Source: UBA4408 sp002389785
GTDB taxonomy: Bacteria; Bacteroidota; Bacteroidia; UBA4408
Direction: 5' to 3'
Length of the DNA stretch: 64,000 nucleotides
Assembly: GCA_035438985.1 (NCBI GenBank)
Contig: DAORJK010000014.1
Coordinates: 1-64,000, forward strand
Below, one piece after another: positions 35,414 to 44,377 of this stretch. The position numbers were made by a program, and so were the translations under genes. The notes below the pieces were generated by a model. The model ran no database searches and was not told the origin of the DNA. It worked only from the letters and a program-made list of their open reading frames with translations. Within the stretch, counting starts at the first letter, position 1; every line of letters starts with the position of its first letter.

Positions 35414-36697
35414 TTATTGAAGGGAAGATAAAGCATTGTTTAGATTTGCAATAATTCCTTCAGTATCCTTAAGAGTACAGGTTCCTACAGAAATACGGTA
35501 CCAGGTAGACTCAGGCGAAGCTCCAAAAGCAGAAAAAGGAACGATTCCAATTTTTGCTTCTTCCAATAAAAACCGTGTTATGTCGACCGTGTTTTTAATT
35601 TGTTCACCATTATTCCTACGTTTCCCTTTTAAATCAAACTGCACAGTTAAATACAAAGCAGCTTGCGGCGCAATGGAATCAATTGGAGCGCCTTGTTTTT
35701 TTAATTCTTGAATACCCGCATGAATAGCACTCAATCGATTAAAAATCTCTGCCTTAATGTGATTTAAATAACTTTCAACATCGTTTGTGTTATTCATAAA
35801 TTTCGCAGAAGCAATTTGTTCTGCACGAGGTGCCCAAGCTCCCACATGCCCAAGAATAGCTTTCATTTTATCAATGATTCGTTGTGGTCCAAAACCCCAT
35901 CCTACACGAATTCCTGTAGCAGCAAATGATTTCGATAAGCCATCCACAAAAATCGTGTACTCGCGCATTTCAGGACAAAGAGAAACCGGATTATAATGCA
36001 CCGTATCACCAAAAGTAAGGGTCCAGTAAATTTGGTCATACATCAAATAAAGCGGTTTTTCGTTGTCGCCTCTTCTGCGGTTTTCGGCTAAAATTAATTC
36101 ACAAATTTCGGTGAGTCCCTCTTTTGAAAATGTAGTACCTGTGGGATTTAAAGGAGAACAAAGCGCGAGCAAATTAGCTTTTGAAATATGCGGTTTTAAC
36201 TCTGCCGCAGTTGGCATAAAATTATTTTCAGCTTTTGTTTCTACCAACAATTGCTTAGCTGAAGAAAGATGCGTGTAGTGATTGTTATTCCACGAAGGTA
36301 CCGGAAACAGGATGGTATCACCTGCATCAATTAATGCACAAAAAAGGGAGTAAATTAAGGGTCGTGCACCTCCTGCTATAAGTATTTCGGATGCAGCATA
36401 ATCCAAGCCGCATTTAGATTGTAAAAAAGAAGCTACTGTTTGCCTTAAAGCCGGTATCCCGTCGGCAGGAGGATAGTTGGTTTCGTTATTGGTATATGCT
36501 TCAACTATGGCACTTTTTAATCCTTCGGGTATTGGAAAATACGCAGGATTAAAATCGCCAATTGTTAGGTTATAAATTTTTTCACCACTTTTAATTTTTT
36601 CATTGATTTCACCGGCCAACTTAATAATTTCAGAGCCGATTAGATTTTCGGCCATCTGTGAAACTTTGAGTTTTTTGATGGTACTTATACTTGTCAT
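35414..36697 (-). CDS. PLP-dependent aminotransferase (class I/II)
   Basis: A 427-residue fold-type I aminotransferase. Visible PLP contacts: SPLNPTG (N184), YDQIYW (D221-Q222) and the Schiff-base Lys K256 in GLSKSFAATGIRVGW. It likely acts on aspartate or an aromatic amino acid, but the substrate cannot be fixed from the motif set. I use ATG 36697; an upstream frame starts at 36715. A candidate promoter lies 15 bp before this ATG, separating it from the SprT-like gene. Confidence 0.9.
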   Translation of the reverse strand: MTSISTIKKLKVSQMAENLIGSEIIKLAGEINEKIKSGEKIYNLTIGDFNPAYFPIPEGLKSAIVEAYTNNETNYPPADGIPALRQTVASFLQSKCGLDYAASEILIAGGARPLIYSLFCALIDAGDTILFPVPSWNNNHYTHLSSAKQLLVETKAENNFMPTAAELKPHISKANLLALCSPLNPTGTTFSKEGLTEICELILAENRRRGDNEKPLYLMYDQIYWTLTFGDTVHYNPVSLCPEMREYTIFVDGLSKSFAATGIRVGWGFGPQRIIDKMKAILGHVGAWAPRAEQIASAKFMNNTNDVESYLNHIKAEIFNRLSAIHAGIQELKKQGAPIDSIAPQAALYLTVQFDLKGKRRNNGEQIKNTVDITRFLLEEAKIGIVPFSAFGASPESTWYRISVGTCTLKDTEGIIANLNNALSSLQ

Positions 36698-36712
36698 CGT
36701 TTTATTTTTTTG

Positions 36713-36720
36713 CAAAGTTA
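36713..36720 (-). promoter_or_regulatory. candidate -7 box of the aminotransferase
   Basis: TAACTTTG on the minus strand, 15 bp before the ATG, in the 29-bp gap after the SprT-like gene. Confidence 0.4.
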
Positions 36721-36726
36721 GATTAA

Positions 36727-37392
36727 TTATTTCTTATCAGTATTGCTGGCTAAAGTTTGGTTAACAGGCACGACTTCAGCTAGTGGGCTAAATAAATAGA
36801 CACGTTTAGATCCCAGTTCAACACATTTGAATCTTTTTCGACCTCGTTCACCCTTTACAAAAAAGCGGTTCTTACCGTATCGAAAAGTCGTACCTATTGC
36901 CAATTCTTCGATATGCACCCATGATTTACGACGAGTATCATGCCTTCGCAATACCCGCAATAAATTTTCATCGGCACAACTTGACGCTGCAGGGTTATGC
37001 ATGTACTTGATTAATGCATTCATTACATCTTCCGGAAAAATGTGCTCATTTAAGTAATAGCGCATTAGATTTTTATACTCTTGCTTCCATTCTTCACCGT
37101 GCGGTAAAACACGTTTATGCCGGCTACGTTGATATTTTTCGAAGGTAGTTAAATGCGCTATTTCATGAACCAGTGTAATTAAAAAAGCATACTTATTCAG
37201 GTTGTGATTGATTGTTATCAAATGCCTGCTATTATTGATGGGCGGTCGATAATCGCCCAATTTTGAAGCACGGTTTTCAGTAATTTTAAGGTTAAAATTG
37301 AAGTGCAAAATCCAATCTGCCATTGTATCAACAGCCGGTTCGGGGAGATAATTCAGTAGAATTTCTTTGTATTTGCTTTTGGGATCTGTCAA
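36727..37392 (-). CDS. SprT-like zinc metalloprotease-fold protein
   Basis: A 221-residue SprT-like protein with the HExxH motif in LVHEIAHL, preceded by an N-terminal helical part. The SprT-like fold is shared with eukaryotic Spartan proteases, but bacterial members have no settled substrate. The C-terminal ~60 residues (GTTFRYGKNRFFVKGERGRKR) look like a small beta domain in the place where SprT proteins carry a zinc ribbon, here without paired Cys. It sits 45 bp downstream of feoB on the same strand. Confidence 0.85.
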   Translation of the reverse strand: MTDPKSKYKEILLNYLPEPAVDTMADWILHFNFNLKITENRASKLGDYRPPINNSRHLITINHNLNKYAFLITLVHEIAHLTTFEKYQRSRHKRVLPHGEEWKQEYKNLMRYYLNEHIFPEDVMNALIKYMHNPAASSCADENLLRVLRRHDTRRKSWVHIEELAIGTTFRYGKNRFFVKGERGRKRFKCVELGSKRVYLFSPLAEVVPVNQTLASNTDKK

Positions 37393-37437
37393 GATAAATA
37401 ATCCAATAAGGGTTCGAAAGTTAAATAAATTTACGCT

Positions 37438-39576
37438 CTACTTTAACCACCAATACACCAAAAAGCTACTGAGGTATGCCAAAACTCCCATGTAAACAAA
37501 TTGAATTAATGGCCATTTCCAGTGCTTGGTTTCTCGGTATACCACAGCAATTGTACTCATGCACTGCATGGCAAAGGCATAAAACAACATAAGCGAAAAA
37601 CCAACGGCAGGTGTGAAAACTTTTTGTCCGGTTTTTGGATTAATTTCAGCCAGCATTTTTTCGCGTATCGATTTGGTATTTTCTGCATCATTTACACTGT
37701 ATATTGTGCTCATGGTTCCTACAAATACTTCACGTGCAGCAAGAGAGGTTACCAATGAAATTCCAATTTTCCAATCGAATCCAAGTGGAGCAATAGCAGG
37801 CTCAATTTTTTTTCCGATTAATCCTGCGTAACTCGACTCCAGCTTTTCACTCGCCACAAATGCAGCAATTTCAGCGTTGGTTAAGCGTGATTTATACTCA
37901 GCCTGCTCATACTTTTTTTCAATTTCTATAAAGCTATTACCCGGTCCATAGGACGATAAAACCCAGAGAATTACACTAATTGCTACAATTACTTTTCCTG
38001 CGTCTACTAAAAATACTTTTACCTTTTCAACCATAGTGAAACCTACATTTTTCCAACGTGGCATTCGATACACAGGTAATTCCATAATAAAGTAACTTTT
38101 CTCTTTGGAGCGTAAAATCACACGCATTACCCAAGCCGAAAAAATGGCTGCTAAAAAGCCAATTAAATAGAGTGCCATGAGCACCAATCCTTGAACATTG
38201 AAAAAATAGTAGCGTGCATCTTCCGGAACAACCAGTGAAATCAATAAAGTATAAACCGGTAATCGAGCTGAACAACTCATTAAAGGAGTAACCATAATGG
38301 TAATCATTCGTTCCTTCCAATTACCAATATTGCGGGCACTCATAATAGCCGGAACAGCACAAGCTACACCGCTTATCAAGGGTATTACTGATTTTCCATT
38401 GAGTCCAAATTTGCGCATTAGTTTATCCATGATGAAACTAACACGGCTCATATAACCGGTATCTTCTAAAATAGCGATAAACGCAAAAAGCAAGGCAATT
38501 TGAGGGATAAAAACTGCGACCCCACTAAGTCCTGCAATAATCCCATTAACGATTAAATCGGTAAACATGCCCGGTGGTAAGTGATTTTGTGTAAACGCAG
38601 ATAATTGCAAAAACAACTGCTCAATCACTTCCATAGGAATCGCTGCAAACGTAAAAATGGATTGAAAAATTAAAAATAGTACCACTAAAAAAATCAAATA
38701 ACCCCAAATGCGATGAGTTAAAAGTTTATCTAATTTTTTTGTACGCAGGTTAGTGGTTTTGCTTTCTCCTTCCTTCACTACCTTTTCCATTATTTCAGCG
38801 ATTACTTTGTAACGTTCAATTGACTCAAGTGCTTGTAACTTTTTTGCGTCAAATTGATGGTGGTCAAGTAAACGTTGCAGTGCAGCTTTTTTATCAGAAT
38901 TTAAATTTACAAGCGAAATAATATTCAAATTATTCGCAAGAATAAACGCTGAGAAATCGCAATTTACATTCACGATTTTTTTAATCTCTTCAATCGTTTC
39001 AGGAGCAATTTTATTAATCTGAAGCAAATCGGTTTTTGAATGTTGGGTGGTTTTTGCGATCGCAACTTTCAATTCGTCAATGCCTTCGCCTTTTCGCGCA
39101 TTTAGCTTAATTACAGGTACACCCAGCGCTTTGCTCAAACGTGAAGCATCTATTTGAATGCGGTGCTTTTCTGCCAAGTCCATCATGTTCAATGCCAGCA
39201 CAACCGGCATTTTCAAATCAATAATCTGCGAACAGAGAAACAAACTTCGTTTTAAATTTGTAGCATCTGCTACTATCACCGTAAGGTCGGGAAAATGCTC
39301 ATTTTCGGGATCGCACAAGGCTTGAAACGCTACCTCCTCATCAATGGATTTTGGATACAAACTATAGGTACCCGGTAAATCTATAAGTGTTGCTTTGATT
39401 TTTCCATTGGGAGTGTCAAGTAGCAACTCTCCCATTTTTTTATCGACTGTTACTCCTGGGAAATTTCCAATTTTTTGATTTAATCCGGTCAATGAGTTAA
39501 ACAGGGTAGACTTCCCGCTATTGGGATTGCCAACTAATGCAACATGCAATTGATTTTGAGTACTGTTTTTCGACAC
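37438..39576 (-). CDS. feoB: ferrous iron transporter FeoB
   Basis: A 712-residue inner-membrane Fe(II) transporter. The N-terminal GTPase has G1 GNPNSGKS (16-23), switch I GNFPGVTVDKK, G3 DLPGTYSL and G4 NMMD. Two Gate regions follow, with GVACAVPAIMSARN and PLMSCSARLPVYTLL, the Cys-containing core conserved in FeoB, within about ten membrane segments. feoA is 52 bp upstream. Probably iron-repressed through the dyad before feoA. Confidence 0.97.
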   Translation of the reverse strand: MSKNSTQNQLHVALVGNPNSGKSTLFNSLTGLNQKIGNFPGVTVDKKMGELLLDTPNGKIKATLIDLPGTYSLYPKSIDEEVAFQALCDPENEHFPDLTVIVADATNLKRSLFLCSQIIDLKMPVVLALNMMDLAEKHRIQIDASRLSKALGVPVIKLNARKGEGIDELKVAIAKTTQHSKTDLLQINKIAPETIEEIKKIVNVNCDFSAFILANNLNIISLVNLNSDKKAALQRLLDHHQFDAKKLQALESIERYKVIAEIMEKVVKEGESKTTNLRTKKLDKLLTHRIWGYLIFLVVLFLIFQSIFTFAAIPMEVIEQLFLQLSAFTQNHLPPGMFTDLIVNGIIAGLSGVAVFIPQIALLFAFIAILEDTGYMSRVSFIMDKLMRKFGLNGKSVIPLISGVACAVPAIMSARNIGNWKERMITIMVTPLMSCSARLPVYTLLISLVVPEDARYYFFNVQGLVLMALYLIGFLAAIFSAWVMRVILRSKEKSYFIMELPVYRMPRWKNVGFTMVEKVKVFLVDAGKVIVAISVILWVLSSYGPGNSFIEIEKKYEQAEYKSRLTNAEIAAFVASEKLESSYAGLIGKKIEPAIAPLGFDWKIGISLVTSLAAREVFVGTMSTIYSVNDAENTKSIREKMLAEINPKTGQKVFTPAVGFSLMLFYAFAMQCMSTIAVVYRETKHWKWPLIQFVYMGVLAYLSSFLVYWWLK

Positions 39577-39628
39577 CGGTAGTTAGCTTTTCACTTGCAT
39601 TAAACAATTTCTTCCCTTACACAATAAT

Positions 39629-39874
39629 TCATTTGTTTTGCGATGCATTCAACCTTTTAATTACTACCGTAGCAGCTTCTGATTTACGCATACTTAGTAA
39701 ATAACCCGCTACCGAAATAGCAATTGGATCGCCAAATGGAGCTACCCGCTCAAGCGTAATTATTTCTCCCGGAATGCAACCCATTTCTAAAAACTTGAGC
39801 GACATTTCTAAATCGGTAAACGATAAAATACGGGCCGATTCTCCTTCGGTTAATTCGGCTAAATTCTCTACCAT
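39629..39874 (-). CDS. feoA: FeoA family protein
   Basis: An 81-residue SH3-like FeoA domain (LTEGESARILSF, then LEMGCIPGEIITLERVAPFGDPIAISV). It is a cytoplasmic partner that supports FeoB. A separate feoA before feoB is a common order; here the gap is 52 bp. The operator-like dyad lies 17 bp upstream of its ATG. Confidence 0.95.
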   Translation of the reverse strand: MVENLAELTEGESARILSFTDLEMSLKFLEMGCIPGEIITLERVAPFGDPIAISVAGYLLSMRKSEAATVVIKRLNASQNK

Positions 39875-40183
39875 TACTAAGCTTTATCTTATTTAGAATT
39901 GTTCTAAATATTTAATTTGACGAAAATAGGTATTTAAAAGGATTCATCAAACCTGACTACAAAAATTACCTATTAATAGTGAGTAAGTAGACGGTGTTGC
40001 AATACTTTTCTCTGTTTATTCTTTATAAAATCCTCCTAATATGAAACAAATTGTTGACTAAATCACGTTAAAGCAAAACCAATAATTTTTAGATATTTGT
40101 AAAAAAACCCTTCAAAATAGTAACAGATTGCGTCTAACTTGCTATCTTATATAATTCTACAAATCAGCTTTTAAATAAAAACT
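39875..40183. other. divergent intergenic region feoA / fbp
   Basis: A 309-bp AT-rich region holding the feo dyad near one end. I see no RNA gene, no clear -7 box for fbp and no hairpin terminator. Confidence 0.6.
39891..39909. promoter_or_regulatory. operator-like dyad before feoA (Fur/DtxR-type)
   Basis: ATTTAGAA-TTG-TTCTAAAT, a perfect 8-bp dyad over 19 bp, 17 bp upstream of the feoA start. Size and place fit a Fur or DtxR/IdeR-type iron operator. The regulator is inferred, not identified. Confidence 0.55.
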
Positions 40184-41206
40184 ATGAATAAGAAAAAAGG
40201 AGTAAAAACACTGGGACAATTTATTATTGAAAAACAAGCCGATTTCCCTTTCTCAAAAGGTGAACTTTCACGCCTATTGCGCGATATTGGTATTGCTTCA
40301 AAAATTGTACACCGTGAAGTAAACAAAGCAGGATTAGTAGATATTTTAGGGAATGCCGGATCAACCAATGTGCAAGGGGAAGAAGTTAAAAAACTGGATT
40401 TATTTGCCAACGAACAATTTATTTCTGCATTAAGTTCAGGTGGCGAATGCTGTGCCATTGCAAGTGAAGAAAATGAAGATATTATTTTGGTTGACAATGC
40501 CGTTTCTTCCAACGCAAAATATGTTGTTGCGTTGGATCCTTTGGATGGTTCAAGCAATATTGATGTAAATGTTTCGGTGGGAACTATTTTCTCAATATAT
40601 CGTCGTAAATCTCTTTCAGGACCTGCAATGCTTGAAGATTTCTTGCAAAAAGGAACTGAACAAGTCGCAGCCGGATATGTAATTTATGGATCTTCTACCA
40701 TGCTTGTGTATACTACAGGTAAAGGAGTAAATGGCTTTACACTTGATCCTAGCATTGGTGAATTTTGTTTGTCGCACCCCGATTTTAAAATTCCGGAAAA
40801 TGGAAAAACTTATAGCATTAACGAAGGCTATTATGTGCACTTTCCGGAAGGAGTTAAAAAGTACATTAAGTTTTGCCAAGAAGAAGATGCATCTACAAAT
40901 CGACCTTATTCATCACGCTATATTGGTTCAGCCGTAGCCGATATTCACCGCAATTTAATTAAAGGTGGTGTTTTTATTTATCCTACCACAAGTAAAAGTC
41001 CAAAAGGAAAATTACGTTTAGTGTATGAATGCAACCCACTTTCTTTTGTTGTTGAGCAAGCCGGCGGAAAAGCAACCGACGGTTTTAAACGAATTTTGGA
41101 AATACAACCTGAAAGTCTTCATCAGCGTGTTCCTATGTTCATAGGTTCGAACGAAATGGTTGCAAAAGCTGAAAACTTTATGCAGGAATTTTCTCCTCCG
41201 AAATAA
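40184..41206 (+). CDS. fbp: class I fructose-1,6-bisphosphatase
   Basis: A 340-residue enzyme of gluconeogenesis that removes the 1-phosphate of fructose 1,6-bisphosphate. Metal and substrate motifs: SEENED (E95-E96), DPLDGSSN (D118, D121) and the C-terminal YECNPLSFVVEQAGG. Full family length; ATG start at 40184. The DinB-like gene follows after 6 bp. Confidence 0.97.
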   Translation: MNKKKGVKTLGQFIIEKQADFPFSKGELSRLLRDIGIASKIVHREVNKAGLVDILGNAGSTNVQGEEVKKLDLFANEQFISALSSGGECCAIASEENEDIILVDNAVSSNAKYVVALDPLDGSSNIDVNVSVGTIFSIYRRKSLSGPAMLEDFLQKGTEQVAAGYVIYGSSTMLVYTTGKGVNGFTLDPSIGEFCLSHPDFKIPENGKTYSINEGYYVHFPEGVKKYIKFCQEEDASTNRPYSSRYIGSAVADIHRNLIKGGVFIYPTTSKSPKGKLRLVYECNPLSFVVEQAGGKATDGFKRILEIQPESLHQRVPMFIGSNEMVAKAENFMQEFSPPK

Positions 41207-41212
41207 TATTTT

Positions 41213-41734
41213 GTGGAAAATAAGTTAAATCAATTATTTGAAAGGCTCGAAAAACAACGCATTAATTTGCTGCTACAACTTGAGGCCTATCCCAACACAA
41301 GATTGAATTTACCAACCGAAAACAACAAATGGTCGGTAAATCAAATTATTGAACACTTAATTTTGGCGGAGGAAATTTCTATTAAATCAATTCAGGCAAA
41401 AGTTTTAACAGCAAAGCATTTTGAATCTACCGGTTTACATACTGCAGTGCGTAAATTTTTACTGCGTATTTTTCTTCGATCACCTTTAAAGTTTAGCGCT
41501 CCAGCACTTGTTAGTAATCCTACAAACACAACTGATTTTTCAGAATTAAAAACAAAATGGGCAGCGGTAAGACAACAGTTAAAAGAATTGTTGGACTGGT
41601 TGCCAGCGCATGTTCTATCGAAATGCATTTACAAACATCCTGTTGCTGGAAAAATGAGCATTTATGGAGGCCTCGATTTTATGTATGAACATGTTCGCAG
41701 ACATAGACAACAAATAGTTAAAGTCTTGAATTAA
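41213..41734 (+). CDS. DinB family protein
   Basis: A 173-residue four-helix DinB/YfiT-type protein. It has the N-terminal helix with WSVNQIIEHL (His ligand) and the C-terminal HVRRHRQQI, giving the His triad that binds a metal in this family. Members are thiol- or metal-dependent transferases in some organisms; the substrate here is unknown. It starts at GTG, 6 bp after fbp, so it is probably cotranscribed. Confidence 0.85.
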   Translation: MENKLNQLFERLEKQRINLLLQLEAYPNTRLNLPTENNKWSVNQIIEHLILAEEISIKSIQAKVLTAKHFESTGLHTAVRKFLLRIFLRSPLKFSAPALVSNPTNTTDFSELKTKWAAVRQQLKELLDWLPAHVLSKCIYKHPVAGKMSIYGGLDFMYEHVRRHRQQIVKVLN

Positions 41735-41842
41735 AAATTTCGAAATCCTTCCATCGAGCGCATAAGACTCTTCTATTTAAAGATTTCAGAATTAATTCTA
41801 CCTTCAACTAATTTCATATCCACAAATTAAAAAAGCTCTGAA

Positions 41843-42226
41843 ATGAAAACCTTCAAGAAATATTTCACTTTACCCGCGAGCCCTGAAGAAGTTTATCTTG
41901 CCTTAGTAAAACCTGAAAGTATCATGTTGTGGACTGGCGATTGGGCCGAAATGAGCGAGTTACCAGGTAGTGAATTTTCCTTATGGGATGGAAGTATTGT
42001 TGGGAAAAATATAGCATTTGAACCCAACAAAAAAATTGTGCAACACTGGTATTTTGATGAGGCATCGAGCGATTCAATTGTTACCATTAAATTGCATCCT
42101 CAAGGAAATGAAACTTCCATGGAAGTAACACACACCAATATTCCAGATACCGATTACGACGATATTGCAGCCGGTTGGGTAGAAAGTTATTATGAAAATT
42201 TACTTGATTTTTTTGTGGAAGATTAA
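41843..42226 (+). CDS. AHSA1/SRPBCC domain protein
   Basis: A 127-residue START-like fold of the AHSA1 type (LPASPEEVYLALVKPE, then KIVQHWYF and GWVESYYENL). Typical small cytoplasmic ligand-binding protein or co-chaperone-like domain; ligand unknown. It lies 108 bp behind the DinB gene and ends 1 bp before the stop of the opposing phosphatase gene. Confidence 0.88.
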   Translation: MKTFKKYFTLPASPEEVYLALVKPESIMLWTGDWAEMSELPGSEFSLWDGSIVGKNIAFEPNKKIVQHWYFDEASSDSIVTIKLHPQGNETSMEVTHTNIPDTDYDDIAAGWVESYYENLLDFFVED

Positions 42227-42227
42227 C

Positions 42228-44306
42228 TTAAAGTCGAATTCCTATTACCAAAATATCGTCTGATTGTTCTTGTGAACCCATCCATTCTTCAATGCTGTTG
42301 CGCAATATTTTCTCCTGTTCCTTCATTGACATAGGTTGAATTTGCTGCAACAACTCTCGAAACTTTTTACTCATAAATTTTTTATCGTTTGGACCTCCAA
42401 ACTGATCACAAAATCCATCTGAAAACAAATAAAAAGTATCACCGTTTTCAATTTGGAGTTGGTGATTTTTGTAGACTAAATCTTCCAAATTATACTGACT
42501 TCCACCTACTGGAAATTTACTTGATTTTATTTCTTCAAAATTATATGAACCTGCCCTGTTTCGAAATACATAAAGCGGACGATTGGCTCCGGCATACTCA
42601 ATTACTTTCTCGCTTTTATTGATCGCACATAAACACACATCCATTCCATCATTAGTTTGTGTTCCGGGTTGATTTTGCTTTAAAGCAATTCGCACGTGTT
42701 CATTTAGTTGAGTTAATATATTTCCCGGTTGTGAAACACCATTTATTTTAACTATTTCATTTAATAAATTAGTACCAATAACACTCATAAATGCACCCGG
42801 AACTCCATGTCCAGTGCAATCTGCTGCTGCGATGATCAAGGTATCAGGTTCAGACTTTGATGAACTTGAAGCAGTTGAATTAAACCAGTAAAAATCTCCA
42901 CTCACTATATCTTTAGGCTTAAACAATATAAAAGATTCGGGAAGGTAATCGGTTAACCCTTGCTCTAATGGTAATATAGCTTGCTGTATGCGTTGTGCAT
43001 AGTTAATACTGTCGGTTATGTTTTTATTTTTATCTTCAATCAGCGACTTGGCAATGCTTAGTTGCATGTTCACCTTTTTCTTTTCAGTATAATTTCGATA
43101 TAGAAAAAACGAAAAAATCACTACCAGAATAAAGCCACCAATGAATGAATTTCGCACTATTTTTTGACGATTAAGCTCGCTCGCTTGAATTTTTTTGTCT
43201 TTATTCAGGATGGTAATTTCATTGTCCTTTTTATCTACATCATACCGCATTTGTAGTTCGGCAATGTGCTTGTTACTTTCGAGACTATTAATGCTATCAC
43301 TTACTTGCTTGTGTCGTTTGTAATATGCCAATGCTAAATCTGGTTGGTTAGAGTTTTCATAAATCTGCGATAAATTGCCATAGGCTGCCGCCTCACCTTC
43401 TTTGAAACCTATTTCCTTGCTAAGCTCCAAGCCCTTCAAACAATTTTCAAGTGCAATATTTTTATCTGAGACCGAATTAAAGAGTTCACTCTTTTCAAAA
43501 TAAAACTCACTTAAATTTAAGTAACAAATGGCCAGTTCAAGCTTATCATTTAAAGTAAGAAATGCACTAAGCGCTTTTTTATAATAGTTTTCGGCAAGAG
43601 CAAAGTCAGAATTGGTATTAGACGCTGCTCCCCTAGCAGAATATGCATTAGCAATGTTGTCGTAACAAACAGCAATGGATAAGGTATCGTTCTGCTTTAA
43701 CCGAATTGCCAGTGATTTTTGATAATAGCGCAAAGCATTGGGATAATCAGCAATGTCGTTGTAAAAATTTCCGAAATTGTTATAGGCATCTCCAAGTTCA
43801 TTGGGATCATTTTCAATCTCCTTTATTTCGATGCCTTGCAAATAATATTTTTCAGCAGTTGCGAAATCCTCCTTTTTTAGATAAAGTCCAGCAAGACCAA
43901 TAAATACTTTGCCTTTTAAATTGGTAAAATTATGCTTGTCACATACTTTTATAGCTTCCAAAAAATTTACCAACGATGAGTTAAAATCACTTTTAGCATT
44001 CAGGTAATAATTTCCCAAACTTTGAAAACAAATTGCTTGTAAATAGTGGCTATTTATTTTCTTTGACAGTTGAAGCGCCTCTTGCTTAATTTTTATAGAA
44101 TTCTCAGAACTTAACAAATTGTGCTGCGAAAGCTCAATTTGAAGCAGAACTTTTAGTGAATCGTTAGTTGATTTTACAATTTCTTGTTTCAATTGTTCTA
44201 TTGATTTTGAACTTGAAGCATACGCATCAAAATCAACAATAAATAGTGCAAACAACAGATACATGATCCGAGTTAAAAATAATTTTAAAAGGCAAGAAGT
44301 CTTCAT
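42228..44306 (-). CDS. TPR-SpoIIE family protein phosphatase
   Basis: A 692-residue protein. It has an N-terminal signal/TM segment, TPR repeats at about 75-345 (GDAYNNFGNFYNDIADYPNA and similar), a membrane span at ~388-408, a coiled-coil linker, and a C-terminal PP2C-type SpoIIE phosphatase (~440-692). Metal-site motifs are visible: ADCTGHGVPGAFMS and SDDILVIGI near the end. This architecture is frequent in Bacteroidota; the TPR part probably senses or docks in the periplasm and the phosphatase acts inside, possibly on an anti-sigma or anti-anti-sigma protein. No such partner is next to it. A candidate -7 box lies 35 bp upstream. Confidence 0.92.
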   Translation of the reverse strand: MKTSCLLKLFLTRIMYLLFALFIVDFDAYASSSKSIEQLKQEIVKSTNDSLKVLLQIELSQHNLLSSENSIKIKQEALQLSKKINSHYLQAICFQSLGNYYLNAKSDFNSSLVNFLEAIKVCDKHNFTNLKGKVFIGLAGLYLKKEDFATAEKYYLQGIEIKEIENDPNELGDAYNNFGNFYNDIADYPNALRYYQKSLAIRLKQNDTLSIAVCYDNIANAYSARGAASNTNSDFALAENYYKKALSAFLTLNDKLELAICYLNLSEFYFEKSELFNSVSDKNIALENCLKGLELSKEIGFKEGEAAAYGNLSQIYENSNQPDLALAYYKRHKQVSDSINSLESNKHIAELQMRYDVDKKDNEITILNKDKKIQASELNRQKIVRNSFIGGFILVVIFSFFLYRNYTEKKKVNMQLSIAKSLIEDKNKNITDSINYAQRIQQAILPLEQGLTDYLPESFILFKPKDIVSGDFYWFNSTASSSSKSEPDTLIIAAADCTGHGVPGAFMSVIGTNLLNEIVKINGVSQPGNILTQLNEHVRIALKQNQPGTQTNDGMDVCLCAINKSEKVIEYAGANRPLYVFRNRAGSYNFEEIKSSKFPVGGSQYNLEDLVYKNHQLQIENGDTFYLFSDGFCDQFGGPNDKKFMSKKFRELLQQIQPMSMKEQEKILRNSIEEWMGSQEQSDDILVIGIRL

Positions 44307-44341
44307 TTTGATAACTCAGTATTTTGCTTTATTTTTAAAAT

Positions 44342-44349
44342 CAAATCTA
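44342..44349 (-). promoter_or_regulatory. candidate -7 box of the phosphatase gene
   Basis: TAGATTTG on the minus strand, 35 bp before the ATG. Confidence 0.35.
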
Positions 44350-44377
44350 ACTCCTTTTTACTAAAGAAAATCTTTCC

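Noticed and set aside
35165..35431. Plus-strand frame between the guanylyltransferase and the aminotransferase
   Set aside because: Largely antisense to the 5' end of the guanylyltransferase gene; no recognisable protein features.
40171..40557. Minus-strand frame at the start of fbp
   Set aside because: Entirely antisense to the conserved fructose bisphosphatase N-terminus, composition of a shadow frame.
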